Assembly (NCBI RefSeq): GCF_019355055.1
Contig: NZ_CP048411.1
Span: 3,561,501-3,625,500, forward strand
Direction: 5' to 3'
DNA length: 64,000 nucleotides
DNA from: Pseudomonas sp. MTM4
GTDB taxonomy: Bacteria; Pseudomonadota; Gammaproteobacteria; Pseudomonadales; Pseudomonadaceae
Shown: positions 26,476 through 35,335 of the stretch, piece by piece
Layout: each line of letters starts with the position of its first letter
How positions within the stretch are numbered: position 1 is the first letter of the stretch
Notes under the pieces: generated by a model
Told to the model about the DNA's origin: nothing
The model's database searches: none
What the model saw: the letters and a program-made list of their open reading frames with translations, nothing else
Made by a program: the position numbers and the translations under genes

Positions 26476-27911
26476 ATCTGACGGAACTCGCACGAGCCGG
26501 GCGCTCGCCGGCTTTGCCCTTGAACGTGACGCTACCCGCTGGCGAGCTGACGTTGCAGCGGTGGATGCGCGTATTGCCAGGGCAACGCTATGTCGCCAAG
26601 GCGCAATGGCAGGGCCGTGACGTGCTGGCCAAACTGCTGGTCGGTGGCAAGGCCGAGCGCCACTTCGAGCGTGAGCGGCGAGGCGCACGGTTACTGGCCG
26701 AGCAGGGGATGACCACACCCGCTTTGCTCGTCGAGGGGTTCGCGGCAGGGCAGGGCGGTTGGCTGCTGTTCGACTTCCTCACCGATGCCGAAAGCCTCGA
26801 ACAGGCCTGGCGCGATGTGGCGCAACAGCCGCTGTTATCCGATGCGCAGCAGGCGGTGCTGGGTGAAGCGCTGGGCGCTGTGGCGCGCTTGCATTCCCGC
26901 GGCCTGTGGCAGAGCGACCTGCACCTGGACAACCTGTTGCGCCATGAGGGGCGGCTGTATCTCATCGATGGCGGCGGCGTGCAGGCGCAGACACCGGGCC
27001 AACCGCTTGATCGTGACAAAGTGCTGGCGAACCTTGGCGTCTTCTTTGCCCAGCTGCCTGCCAGCCTCGAACCGCATATCGAGGCGTTGCTTGTGCATTA
27101 CGTCTTGGTCAACGGCGAGCATGCGCTGCCGCTGGAAGCCTTGCTGCGAGAAATCGCCAGCGTTCGGCGTTGGCGGTTGCGCGATTACCTTGGCAAGCTC
27201 GGGCGTGATTGTTCCTTATTCAGCGTAAGCCGCAGCCTCGGTCAATTGCGTGTCCTGCGCCGTGAGGATGAGCCGGCGCTGCGTGAGCTGCTGGCTGCGC
27301 CGGATGAGGCTGTCGAAGCAGGACGGGCGCTGAAACTGGGCGGTAGTTCGACCGTGGCCCTGGCCGAGCAGTCTGGACGGCAACTGGTCATCAAACGCTA
27401 CAACATCAAAGGACTGGCGCACTGGCTGCGGCGTTGCTGGCGGCCGAGCCGCGCTTGGCACAGCTGGATAGAAGGCAATCGCCTGGCATTTCTCGGCATC
27501 GCCACGCCCCGGCCGCTGGCGATGCTGGAGTTGCGTTGGCTGGGCCTGCGCCGCCGCAGTTACCTAGTTACCGAATACAGCGCAGGCGAGGATATAATCG
27601 CTCGTTTCCAGCCGTATCTCTCCAGTTCACCGCCCGAGTCCGAATTGGTGGCGCTGGATCAGCTATTCGAAGCCATGCTGCGCGAGCGCATCAGCCATGG
27701 CGATATGAAAGGCACCAACCTGTTCTGGGAGCAGGGTCGCTGGGCGCTGATCGACCTGGACGCTGCGCAGCAACATAGTAGCGATACCCGCTTCGCCCGC
27801 GCCTATGCCAAGGACCGTGCGCGGTTTCTGCGCAACTGGCCAGCCGACTCAGCGCTATGTCGGTTACTGGATGCACGTTTACCGAAGGACAGCTTGAAGC
27901 CAGAAGCTTGA
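26472..27911 (+). CDS. tandem two-domain LPS kinase-like protein (PA5006-like)
   Basis: This encodes 479 residues with two kinase-like halves. The first (about 1-230) has VLAKLLVGGKAERHFERE for ATP, a catalytic loop QSDLHLDNLL and LYLIDGGG. The second (about 290-470) has QLVIKRYNIKG, SHGDMKGTNLFW and ALIDLDAAQQ, closer to canonical. The first half lacks the usual His before Asp and may be regulatory. The expected role is phosphorylation of the LPS core. The ATG at 26472 overlaps the small ORF. The last codons (DSLKPEA) and the stop are supplied by a dispersed repeat, so the C-terminus was altered by it. Confidence 0.86.
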   Translation: MNLTELARAGRSPALPLNVTLPAGELTLQRWMRVLPGQRYVAKAQWQGRDVLAKLLVGGKAERHFERERRGARLLAEQGMTTPALLVEGFAAGQGGWLLFDFLTDAESLEQAWRDVAQQPLLSDAQQAVLGEALGAVARLHSRGLWQSDLHLDNLLRHEGRLYLIDGGGVQAQTPGQPLDRDKVLANLGVFFAQLPASLEPHIEALLVHYVLVNGEHALPLEALLREIASVRRWRLRDYLGKLGRDCSLFSVSRSLGQLRVLRREDEPALRELLAAPDEAVEAGRALKLGGSSTVALAEQSGRQLVIKRYNIKGLAHWLRRCWRPSRAWHSWIEGNRLAFLGIATPRPLAMLELRWLGLRRRSYLVTEYSAGEDIIARFQPYLSSSPPESELVALDQLFEAMLRERISHGDMKGTNLFWEQGRWALIDLDAAQQHSSDTRFARAYAKDRARFLRNWPADSALCRLLDARLPKDSLKPEA

Positions 27912-27992
27912 AGCTGGAAGAAAAGCCCTCCGGGGTTGAACTAGACATATTCGCTGTTGCTTCGAGCTTCCGGCTTCAAGCTTCAAGCTGCT
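27891..27992. repeat. AGCTTGAAGC-type dispersed repeat, copy 2
   Basis: AGCTTGAAGCCAGAAGCTTG begins at 27891 inside the end of the preceding gene. An inverted counterpart, CGGCTTCAAGCTTCAAGCTG (27971-27990), lies about 60 bp further on. The element spans the gap before the carbamoyltransferase gene and provides the stop codon of the kinase-like gene. Confidence 0.75.
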
Positions 27993-28010
27993 TTTAAGAG
28001 GCTTCCAACC

Positions 28011-29765
28011 GTGTCATTGACGATTCTCGGCCTTTCCGGCGCCCTCAGTCATGATCCTTCCGCCGCCCTGTATGTCGACGGCAAGCTGATTGCGGCCGTC
28101 GAAGAAGAGCGCTTCGTGCGCGACAAGCATGCCAAGAATCGCATGCCCTACGAGTCGGCCAAGTTCTGCCTGGAGCAGGCCGGGATCAAGCCGAGCGATG
28201 TCGATGTGGTGGCGATTCCGTTCGCGCCCATCAGCATCTTTGAGAAGGCCCGTTGGCACTACGCCAAGCGCTACTGGTATGCGCCGGACCGCGCGCTGGA
28301 CGCTATCCTCATGGGCAATCGCCGCTATCACCGCTATAAGAAGCGCATCCAGTGGTGCCTGCAGCAGCTCGGCTTCGACCTGAAGAAGGTCAAGCTGCAG
28401 CCGGTCGAACATCACCTGGCCCATGCCTCCAGCGCCTACCATTGCTCCGGCTTCACCGAGAAGACCGCCATCCTCGGCATCGACGGCAAGGGCGAGTACG
28501 CCACCACCTTCTTCGGCTGGGGCGAGAACGGCAAGATCCACAAGATCAAGGAATTCTACGATCCGGATTCGCTGGGCGGCCTGTACGGTGCGATCACGGA
28601 ATACCTCGGCTTCGAGATGCTCGACGGCGAGTTCAAGGTCATGGGTATGGCGCCCTACGGCGATGCGGCTAAATACGATTTTTCCCGTCTGGCGAAATTC
28701 GAGAACGGCGAACTGACCATCAACACCGACTACGCCAACGTCATCGGTTTCCGTCGCTACAAGGAAAAGGGCAAGGGCTTCTACTTCTCGCCCAAGCTGA
28801 TCGACTGGCTCGGTCCCAAGCGCGAAGGCGACATCGCCGACGATCCCTACATCCATTACGCCGCCAGCATGCAGGCGCTGTTCGAGAAGCTGGCGCTTGA
28901 GATGATGGACTACTACCTGGGCGACATCATCAAGCAGACCGGTAAGATCGCCTTCGCCGGCGGCTGCGCGCTGAACGTCAAGCTCAACCAGAAGATCATC
29001 GCCCGCCCCGAGGTGAAGGAACTGTTCGTCCAGCCCGCGTCCGGTGATGCTGGCACCGCGGTCGGCGCTGCCGCCTACGTCTCGCACCAGCGCGGCGTGC
29101 CGGTGGAGAAGATGGAGCATGTCTATCTCGGCCCGTCCTATACCAACGAGGACGTGATTGCCGCCTGCGCCCGCCACCCCAGCCAGCCGGTGTGGCAGAA
29201 GGTCGACGACGTGCCCAAGCGTATCGCCAAGATTATGGTCGATGGCAACCCGGTGGCCTGGTTCCAGGGTCGCATGGAATTCGGTCCGCGCGCCCTCGGT
29301 GGCCGCTCCATCATCGGCTGCCCGAGCATTCCGGGCGTGGCTGACCGGATCAACGAACAGATCAAGTTCCGCGAGCGCTGGCGCCCATTCTGCCCCTCGA
29401 TGCTCGATACCGTGGCTGAACAGATGCTAAAGGTTGACCATCCCAGCCCGTTCATGACTTTCACCTTCGAAGTCAATGAAGAGTGGAAAGAGCGCGTCAG
29501 CGAAGTCGTCCACGAAGACGGTACCTCTCGCGCCCAGGTGCTCAAGCGCGAATACAATCCGCGCTGGTACGATCTGATGGTCGAGCTGGAAAAATTGACT
29601 GGTAATGGCGTCTCGCTCAATACGTCGCTCAACCGCCGCGGTGAGCCGATGATCTGCTCGCCGACCGATGCGTTGAATATGTTCTATGGGTCGGATCTGC
29701 AATATCTGATCATGGAAGACATTCTGGTGGTCAAGGATGATAAGGGTTGGTATGAGCCCGCCTGA
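28011..29765 (+). CDS. O-carbamoyltransferase of LPS core (PA5005-like)
   Basis: This 584-residue enzyme is of the NodU/CmcH family, which makes carbamoyl-AMP from carbamoyl phosphate and ATP and transfers the carbamoyl group. In P. aeruginosa the homologue adds it to heptose II. The N-terminus ILGLSGALSHDPSAAL and the iron/ATP-site region VEHHLAHASSAYHCSGF (N-terminal YrdC-like/Kae1-like fold) are present. GRMEFGPRALGGRSI, FRERWRPFCPSML and NTSLNRRGEPMICSP mark the C-terminal half. The GTG at 28011 has AAGAGG 9 bases upstream and gives the family length. The next gene overlaps its end by 14 bp. Confidence 0.9.
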   Translation: MSLTILGLSGALSHDPSAALYVDGKLIAAVEEERFVRDKHAKNRMPYESAKFCLEQAGIKPSDVDVVAIPFAPISIFEKARWHYAKRYWYAPDRALDAILMGNRRYHRYKKRIQWCLQQLGFDLKKVKLQPVEHHLAHASSAYHCSGFTEKTAILGIDGKGEYATTFFGWGENGKIHKIKEFYDPDSLGGLYGAITEYLGFEMLDGEFKVMGMAPYGDAAKYDFSRLAKFENGELTINTDYANVIGFRRYKEKGKGFYFSPKLIDWLGPKREGDIADDPYIHYAASMQALFEKLALEMMDYYLGDIIKQTGKIAFAGGCALNVKLNQKIIARPEVKELFVQPASGDAGTAVGAAAYVSHQRGVPVEKMEHVYLGPSYTNEDVIAACARHPSQPVWQKVDDVPKRIAKIMVDGNPVAWFQGRMEFGPRALGGRSIIGCPSIPGVADRINEQIKFRERWRPFCPSMLDTVAEQMLKVDHPSPFMTFTFEVNEEWKERVSEVVHEDGTSRAQVLKREYNPRWYDLMVELEKLTGNGVSLNTSLNRRGEPMICSPTDALNMFYGSDLQYLIMEDILVVKDDKGWYEPA

Positions 29766-30903
29766 CACGCCACGTGTCCTGCAGCTCTGCCACGGTTACG
29801 ATGGCCCCTTCCTTGATTGCGCCCGTCAGTACGCCGTCCTGTTTGCCGGCACACCCTACTTGGTCACCACGGTATTCCTGATCGGCGTGCCGGATGAGCG
29901 AGTGGCAGCTGCCTGCGCTTCTGACGAGGTGTTGTTTCTCGGCTACAGCTCGAAAGAACTGGGCGGCCTCAAATTGGGCCCAATACGCCGGTTGCGCGAG
30001 ATCATTCGCGGACGGGATTTCCGCCTGTGCATCGCCCACCGCTTCAAGCCAACCTACATCGCCTGCGTGGCGACCCATCTGCCAGTCATTGGCGTAAATC
30101 ATGCGTTCGGTGTGTATCAGCGCTTGTCGAGGCGAATGTTCGCTAATCTGTTCCGCAAGCGCTTGCTGCTGCTCGGGGTCTCGAACGCCGTGCGTGACGA
30201 TATCCGTACTTGCCTGCCTCGTTGGCCGGCAGAGCGGACTGAAACACTCTACAACAGAATAGATATTGAGGCCGTGCAGGCCGAGCAGCTTCCGCGCGCT
30301 CAGGCCCTTGCGGTCCTTGGACTGCCGTCTAGCGCTTGGGTTGTTGGTAACGTCGGTCGTCTACATCCAGATAAGGACCAGGCCACTCTGATCCGCGGTT
30401 TTGCCAAAGCCCTATCGAACCTACCTGAGGGCAGTGTGCTAGTGATTCTCGGCAAGGGGCGCCTCGAGGCCGAACTCAAAACCCTGGCCGGCGCGCTGGG
30501 CATTGCCGGACAGGTTCATTTCCTCGGCCAGGTAGCTAAGGCCCGTCGCTACTTCAACGCCTTCGATGTTTTCGCCTTGACTTCCGATCACGAGCCGTTC
30601 GGCATGGTGCTGCTGGAAGCCATGGCCGCCGGTGTGCCGGTCATCGCCAGCGACTGCGGCGGCGGGAGGGAAGTGGTTGGGGGTGTCGGAACTCTCTTTC
30701 CGCTGGGGGACGCCGCGGTACTGGCTGAAGGTCTGGTGCGCATGTCCGGGCTGGGAGCGGAGCAGCGTAGCCTTTGCGAACAGCTGCTGGCCCAGCGGCT
30801 GGACGAGGTCTTCTCCGATACGGCGGTGCGCGCCCGGTTCTGGCAATTGGATACGGTTGCTTCTCTATTGAAGCTGGAGCTGGCCAGAGGGAAATATCCG
30901 TAA
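29752..30903 (+). CDS. GT4 glycosyltransferase of LPS core (PA5004/WapH position)
   Basis: This 383-residue GT-B enzyme has a C-terminal group 1 domain: NVGRLHPDKDQATLIRGFAK, ILGKGRLEAELKTLAG, and TSDHEPFGMVLLEAMAAGVP with the E-x7-E pair. It lies right after the carbamoyltransferase, the place of WapH (PA5004) in P. aeruginosa, but sequence alone does not give the sugar. The ATG at 29752 has AAGGG 6 bases upstream and overlaps the previous gene. Cytoplasmic side of the inner membrane. Confidence 0.86.
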   Translation: MSPPDTPRVLQLCHGYDGPFLDCARQYAVLFAGTPYLVTTVFLIGVPDERVAAACASDEVLFLGYSSKELGGLKLGPIRRLREIIRGRDFRLCIAHRFKPTYIACVATHLPVIGVNHAFGVYQRLSRRMFANLFRKRLLLLGVSNAVRDDIRTCLPRWPAERTETLYNRIDIEAVQAEQLPRAQALAVLGLPSSAWVVGNVGRLHPDKDQATLIRGFAKALSNLPEGSVLVILGKGRLEAELKTLAGALGIAGQVHFLGQVAKARRYFNAFDVFALTSDHEPFGMVLLEAMAAGVPVIASDCGGGREVVGGVGTLFPLGDAAVLAEGLVRMSGLGAEQRSLCEQLLAQRLDEVFSDTAVRARFWQLDTVASLLKLELARGKYP

Positions 30904-30933
30904 GGCTCATGGTTATTTGGAGTGCTCGGTTGC

Positions 30934-31629
30934 ATGATTGCTCACCTCAAGAATCAGTACTGGAAGCGCTGGATCCGCCAGCACGGCTGTAAAGTGGCAG
31001 ATGGAGTAATAGCCCTGCGTAAAGGCAGCCGTCTTCATATCGAGGTAGGCGTCGAACTCGGGCATGTCCAGATGCTCTTCGACGAGCTGAGCGTCGGTAC
31101 TCGAACCTACATGCGCAGCGGCGGCGAACTTCAGAACGTCGCCTTCGTCGGACGTTTCTGCTCGATCGGCTCGAATGTGGTGCTAGGGCAGGAGAGAAAT
31201 ACGCACCCGACCAATTGGATCAGCTCCCATCCCTTCCAGTATTCCGGAACCGCTTTGCAGTATCAGGCAAGAGCCAGGCCGGCCCATGTCGGACACGATG
31301 TCTGGATTGGGCGTGACGCTATGGTCATGGAAGGTGTGGAGATCGGCACTGGCTGCATTGTGGCGGCCCGCTCGGTGGTCACCAAGAGTCTGCCGCCCTA
31401 TTCGATCGCCGCAGGAGTTCCTGCCAGAGTCGTCGCGCAAAGACATCCGGAATCCATAGCGCAGCAACTGCTGGAGTCGAAATGGTGGGATATTCCCATC
31501 GTTGATCTAGTTCAGCTGCCGCTCAATAGCCCAGAGGCCTTTCTGCGGGTGCTTGGCGAGAGGCACTTTGTGGCTAAGAGCGAACCCCCAGCACTGCGCA
31601 TAACCCGGGAGGGCTGTAAGGTCCTATGA
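30934..31629 (+). CDS. hexapeptide acyltransferase (CatB/WbbJ-like), probable O-acetyltransferase
   Basis: This 231-residue left-handed beta-helix protein is of the xenobiotic/sugar acetyltransferase type. Hexapeptide turns run through VAFVGRFCSIGSNVVLG and AHVGHDVWIGRDAMVMEGVE; the catalytic His is probably in NTHPTNWISSHPF. The expected role is transfer of acetyl from acetyl-CoA to an LPS core or O-chain sugar. The ATG at 30934 is preferred to the GTG at 30922 because GGAG lies 11 bases before it. I do not recall such a gene at this position in PAO1, so it looks like part of a variable cassette. The next gene overlaps by 4 bp. Confidence 0.82.
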   Translation: MIAHLKNQYWKRWIRQHGCKVADGVIALRKGSRLHIEVGVELGHVQMLFDELSVGTRTYMRSGGELQNVAFVGRFCSIGSNVVLGQERNTHPTNWISSHPFQYSGTALQYQARARPAHVGHDVWIGRDAMVMEGVEIGTGCIVAARSVVTKSLPPYSIAAGVPARVVAQRHPESIAQQLLESKWWDIPIVDLVQLPLNSPEAFLRVLGERHFVAKSEPPALRITREGCKVL

Positions 31630-32585
31630 AAGTCTTATTTCTTGTCCAGGCCGAGCAGAGGATCATCCTCGACCGCCTGTACGAAGGCGTCGCTAGCCAT
31701 TGCGACTGCGACCTGCGCTGGCTGAGCCGGAATGACCAGGCGGATCTACGTAGCTATTTCCGCCGCGAGGTGGATGTCGCTCGTTATGACCGGATTCTTT
31801 TCTTCGTGCGCTTCAAGCAGGAGATTCGGCAAGTTGGCTTCATTCGCAGTGTGCCGAATCTGGTGATACTGGAGCACGACGCTTATCAGAACTACATCAC
31901 CTGCAAATACACCGGGAAGTTCAGCGCACACTATCGGCGCTTGCCGTGGGTGCGTGTAATCAGCTCTGGTTTCATGGTCAGCGAGCGGCTTCGCCAGGAA
32001 GGTTTCGATGCAGTCTTCGTCCCCAAGGGTTACGACCAGACATCGCTGCGCGATCTGAGGCAGGAGCGAGATATCGAGCTGGCCTTCGTCGGCAGCACCA
32101 AAAGCGGCGCCTATAGCGAGCGCAAGGCGTTACTCGATGAGCTGGCAAAAGTCGAAGATCTAGTCGTTACACGCACCAATTCCGGCGAAGACTATTGCAA
32201 TACCCTCAATCGTATTCGCTTCTTCGTCAGTGCCGACGTCGGCATGGGCGAATACATGATCAAGAACTTCGAGGCTATGGCTTGCGGTTGTGTATTGCTG
32301 GCGTGGGATCAGGGCGAAGCGGAAAACAAGGCGCTGGGTTTCGTCGATATGGAAAACCTGGTGCTTTACCGCAGTGTCGATGAGCTGCGAAGCAAGCTGG
32401 TGATGTTGCGTTCGGATCCCGACCTGGCGGCGCGCATCGCTTCTGCGGGTCGGGCCTTGGCGGAGCGGGAGTACAGTTTCTCGCGCATCGGGCAGCGTAT
32501 CGTCCAGTCGTTGGATAAGCCGTTGCGGGACCGCCCGCCGATGGGCCTGTGGGATCGACTGCGCCTGTACTGGAGGCTAAAGTGA
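31626..32585 (+). CDS. CgeB-like GT-B glycosyltransferase (possibly Ssg-like)
   Basis: This encodes 319 residues. Its C-terminal half, from ELAFVGSTKSGAYSERKALL to GEYMIKNFEAMACGCVLLAW, matches the CgeB-type group 1 glycosyltransferase domain with the donor-site Glu. The N-terminal half starts VLFLVQAEQRIILDRLYEG. It probably transfers a sugar to the outer core or O-chain. Pseudomonas Ssg (PA5001), which affects LPS and motility, sits at a similar place, but I am not sure of equivalence. ATGA and GTGA overlaps join it to both neighbours. Confidence 0.78.
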   Translation: MKVLFLVQAEQRIILDRLYEGVASHCDCDLRWLSRNDQADLRSYFRREVDVARYDRILFFVRFKQEIRQVGFIRSVPNLVILEHDAYQNYITCKYTGKFSAHYRRLPWVRVISSGFMVSERLRQEGFDAVFVPKGYDQTSLRDLRQERDIELAFVGSTKSGAYSERKALLDELAKVEDLVVTRTNSGEDYCNTLNRIRFFVSADVGMGEYMIKNFEAMACGCVLLAWDQGEAENKALGFVDMENLVLYRSVDELRSKLVMLRSDPDLAARIASAGRALAEREYSFSRIGQRIVQSLDKPLRDRPPMGLWDRLRLYWRLK

Positions 32586-33505
32586 ATCAATCACGTATTC
32601 GCTTGCTGATTCCCTATTTCGGCCGATGGCCGTTCTGGATGCCGTTTTTCCTGCAGACCTGCAAGCGGAACGCCGATATCGACTGGCTCTTTTTCAGCGA
32701 TTGCGGGACGCCAGACGACCTTCCGGATAACGTACGGATCGTACCGATTTCGTTTGCTGACTACTGTCAATTGGTCAGCGAGCGTCTGGGCATATGCTTC
32801 AAGCCGACCAATCCTTACAAGCTCTGCGATATCAAGCCTGCGCTAGGGCATATCCACGCCGAGTATCTGGATGGCTTCGACTTCTGGGGGTTCAGCGATA
32901 TCGATCTCGTCTACGGTGACCTGCGCGGCTATTTTTCAGAGGAGCGGCTCGTACGATACGATCTGCTGTCTACCCACGCACGTCGCGTTTCGGGGCATTT
33001 GTGTTTGCTGCGCAATAACGAGCGTATGCGCCAAGCGTTCATGCGCGTTCCCGGCTGGCAGGCCTGTTTCGAAAATCCCGAGCACCGCGCATTCGACGAA
33101 GCGGCGTTCAGTCGATTGTTCATTCGACGAAAAAACTGGCCCGAGGCGCTTCGGCGGGTCGCCGACCGCTTCAATCCGTGGCGTCGATGCAGTGAATTCA
33201 ACGAGGCGTTCAGCACGCCGCACGCGCGGGTTCCATGGCTCAGCGGTGGCTTCGATTTCCCCGATTGCTGGATCTGGAGCGACGGGCGGCTGACCAACAA
33301 CCGGGATGGTGCGCGAGATTTTCCCTATTTCCATTTCATAACCTGGAAGAACGCCAAGTGGTCCGGCCGTTCCCCAGAACTGCTGATGCAACCTGGCGAT
33401 CTCGCCGCTCAGCCATCGTGGTGCGTTACCGAGCAAGGGTTTCGCACGTTTGACGGCGTGTTTGCCGCTACCGAGCGGAGAGCGGGTACCGATGACTCGC
33501 TTTAA
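32582..33505 (+). CDS. DUF6625-type putative glycosyltransferase
   Basis: This 307-residue soluble protein begins RIRLLIPYFGRWPFWMPFFL and carries FWGFSDIDLVYGDLRGYF (about residues 100-117), whose DID looks like the DxD metal/nucleotide-sugar site of GT-A enzymes. Proteins of this family usually sit in capsule or LPS loci. Substrate unknown. The GTG at 32582 overlaps the stop of the preceding gene (GTGA); an upstream in-frame ATG at 32549 lies well inside that gene. I do not recall this gene in the PAO1 core locus. Confidence 0.75.
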   Translation: MNQSRIRLLIPYFGRWPFWMPFFLQTCKRNADIDWLFFSDCGTPDDLPDNVRIVPISFADYCQLVSERLGICFKPTNPYKLCDIKPALGHIHAEYLDGFDFWGFSDIDLVYGDLRGYFSEERLVRYDLLSTHARRVSGHLCLLRNNERMRQAFMRVPGWQACFENPEHRAFDEAAFSRLFIRRKNWPEALRRVADRFNPWRRCSEFNEAFSTPHARVPWLSGGFDFPDCWIWSDGRLTNNRDGARDFPYFHFITWKNAKWSGRSPELLMQPGDLAAQPSWCVTEQGFRTFDGVFAATERRAGTDDSL

Positions 33506-33535
33506 TCCCGGAGCCATCATGCTGGAGTATTCGGC

Positions 33536-34657
33536 TTGAGCATCGTCAGTATCGTGTGGTCTTCGGGCAACGCGCATGCCTCGATCCATCAGGTGCATGA
33601 GCAGATCCTTTCCCTCGTGGCTGATAAGAGAGGGGTCCACACCTGGATGCTGATGGGCCGAGAGGCTGCGAGGGATCCGGGTTGCGGGCAAACGCTGCAT
33701 TGGCGGTTGAGCGCGAAGGCGCTCAAAGGCCGGGGTGTTTGGAAGCTTTCGCAGTGGTGGCTACAGCGGCGCCTCGCCCGCGAGATCGAACGGGTCAATC
33801 CGAAAGCGTTGTTGCTCGATGGCATTGGCGTGGCACGGCTGATCATTCCGGTGGTGGCGAGGCTGAACCCCTCCATTCAGGTCATCGTAGTCTTCCATGG
33901 GCAGAGCCGCATACGCCGCAGCGACTCGAGGTTGTTCAGCGCGATCGCTGCGCATCGCCTGAAGCTCGTCGCGGTGTCCGGGGCGCTCGCCGAATCCCTG
34001 GGCGCGAAGCTGGGGAGAACAGTATCCGCTACGCGAACGGCGATGAATCCGCACACATTCAAGCAGGCACTGATTTCCCGCGACGAAGCCAGGATGAGGT
34101 TGGGCGTTGATAGCGCATGCATTGTCCTGGGCGCGGTCGGACGGCTGGTCGAGGAAAAGGGCTTTCTGCCGATGCTCGATGTGCTGAGAGAGTTGTCGCG
34201 CACGCGGACGGACATCCACCTGGTGCTCGTGGGCGACGGGGAGCAGCGACCGGAACTAGAGTCACGTATCCGGTGCCTGGGCCTGGAGCGAATGGTGACG
34301 CTGGCGGGGCATCGCCAGGACGCTGCACAGCTGTACCAGGCGTTCGACGTGATGTTGATCCCGTCCCGCAGCGAGGGGTTGGGTTTGGTTTTACAGGAAG
34401 CGGTGATGGCGCATGTGCCGGTTGTGGCCAGTGATCTACCGGTCTTCGTCGAGCAGTTGGGGCTCAGAGGTATTTACGTCTCGCCGAACGATGTGTCCGG
34501 CTGGGTCGCGGCCATTGAGCACGTACTCGATTCGGATCGGCGATCGCTCGCCGGTGAGCAGGATCATCAGCTCGCACCGGAGGTCGCCTGGGAGCAGTTC
34601 TGCAACAGCTATGCGGAACTGCTGACCAATGACGCGGACCCGGTCAGGGCATCGTAG
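33536..34657 (+). CDS. GT4 glycosyltransferase, LPS locus
   Basis: This 373-residue group 1 glycosyltransferase has ILGAVGRLVEEKGFLPMLDV, VLVGDGEQRPELESRI and PSRSEGLGLVLQEAVMAHVP with the E-x7-E pair. It starts with TTG at 33536 (GGAG 9 bases upstream); the first in-frame ATG is about 47 codons later and would remove the N-terminal sheet. The ATG at 33519 is out of frame. Its 3' end overlaps the convergent kinase-like gene by 49 bp. Sugar unknown. Confidence 0.8.
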   Translation: MSIVSIVWSSGNAHASIHQVHEQILSLVADKRGVHTWMLMGREAARDPGCGQTLHWRLSAKALKGRGVWKLSQWWLQRRLAREIERVNPKALLLDGIGVARLIIPVVARLNPSIQVIVVFHGQSRIRRSDSRLFSAIAAHRLKLVAVSGALAESLGAKLGRTVSATRTAMNPHTFKQALISRDEARMRLGVDSACIVLGAVGRLVEEKGFLPMLDVLRELSRTRTDIHLVLVGDGEQRPELESRIRCLGLERMVTLAGHRQDAAQLYQAFDVMLIPSRSEGLGLVLQEAVMAHVPVVASDLPVFVEQLGLRGIYVSPNDVSGWVAAIEHVLDSDRRSLAGEQDHQLAPEVAWEQFCNSYAELLTNDADPVRAS

Positions 34658-35238
34658 AACTGCGAAAACGGAAAGGCGTTCTGAAATTTTTCACGTTCCA
34701 GGTATCGGCTGAAGTGCGCTAGGTTGCGTCGGATCATGTGATTAGGTAGAGATCGACCCAGGAAACGCATGTCGGCGATATCGATCAGCCCCAGCGAACC
34801 GTGCGGGGTGAGGACGATATTGCCCAGATGCAGCGAGCGGAAGTAGATGCCCTTGCGGTGCAACTCGCGTACGAAGCGGATCAGTTCAGGCAAGATCGGC
34901 GTCCAGCTGAATTCAGGCTGCTTGGCGAGCTGAGTTAGCGAATTGCCTGGCAGCGGGGCGTAGAGCACCGCGCTGGCCGACTTGTCGGGAAGCTCGTATA
35001 GCGCCTGGACGCTCAGCGTGGCGATGCCAAGAGCCTGGAGGCGTTCGGCGTTATTGACGAAGCGGCGCGAGTAAGGACGTAGAAGTGCTGAGGATAGCCA
35101 GCGCTTACGACGAAAGATTTTTAGAAACTGACCGTTCTCAAGCTGCAGGACTTTAGGGCCCAGGCCATCCTCCTCGAGAACGGCCGCATTATGGGTGAGC
35201 TGTTGCAAGTCTCGCTGGCATAATTGACTTACGTGCAT
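34609..35238 (-). CDS. kinase-like protein of the LPS locus (PA4998-like)
   Basis: This encodes about 209 residues of the InaA/toluene-tolerance kinase-like group. The ATP-site Lys is probably in FLKIFRRKRWLSSALL, the catalytic loop region is FRSLHLGNIVLTPHG and the metal Asp is in LGLIDIADM. The catalytic Asp of HRD is absent (RSLHLGN), so activity is uncertain. The ATG at 35238 is chosen for a compact N-terminus, with AAGG 12 bases before; 35286 is the alternative. It is divergent from waaL, as PA4998 is from PA4999, and overlaps the preceding glycosyltransferase tail-to-tail. Confidence 0.75.
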   Translation of the reverse strand: MHVSQLCQRDLQQLTHNAAVLEEDGLGPKVLQLENGQFLKIFRRKRWLSSALLRPYSRRFVNNAERLQALGIATLSVQALYELPDKSASAVLYAPLPGNSLTQLAKQPEFSWTPILPELIRFVRELHRKGIYFRSLHLGNIVLTPHGSLGLIDIADMRFLGRSLPNHMIRRNLAHFSRYLEREKFQNAFPFSQFYDALTGSASLVSSSA

Positions 35239-35335
35239 TGTGGAGAGGGCCTTAAGCAGTGTACGAACGTCGAGCAGGGCATGCATTCTAACATCGCTGA
35301 TACCGGCGCATTTTGCTGTTTTCCGAAGGGGTAAT

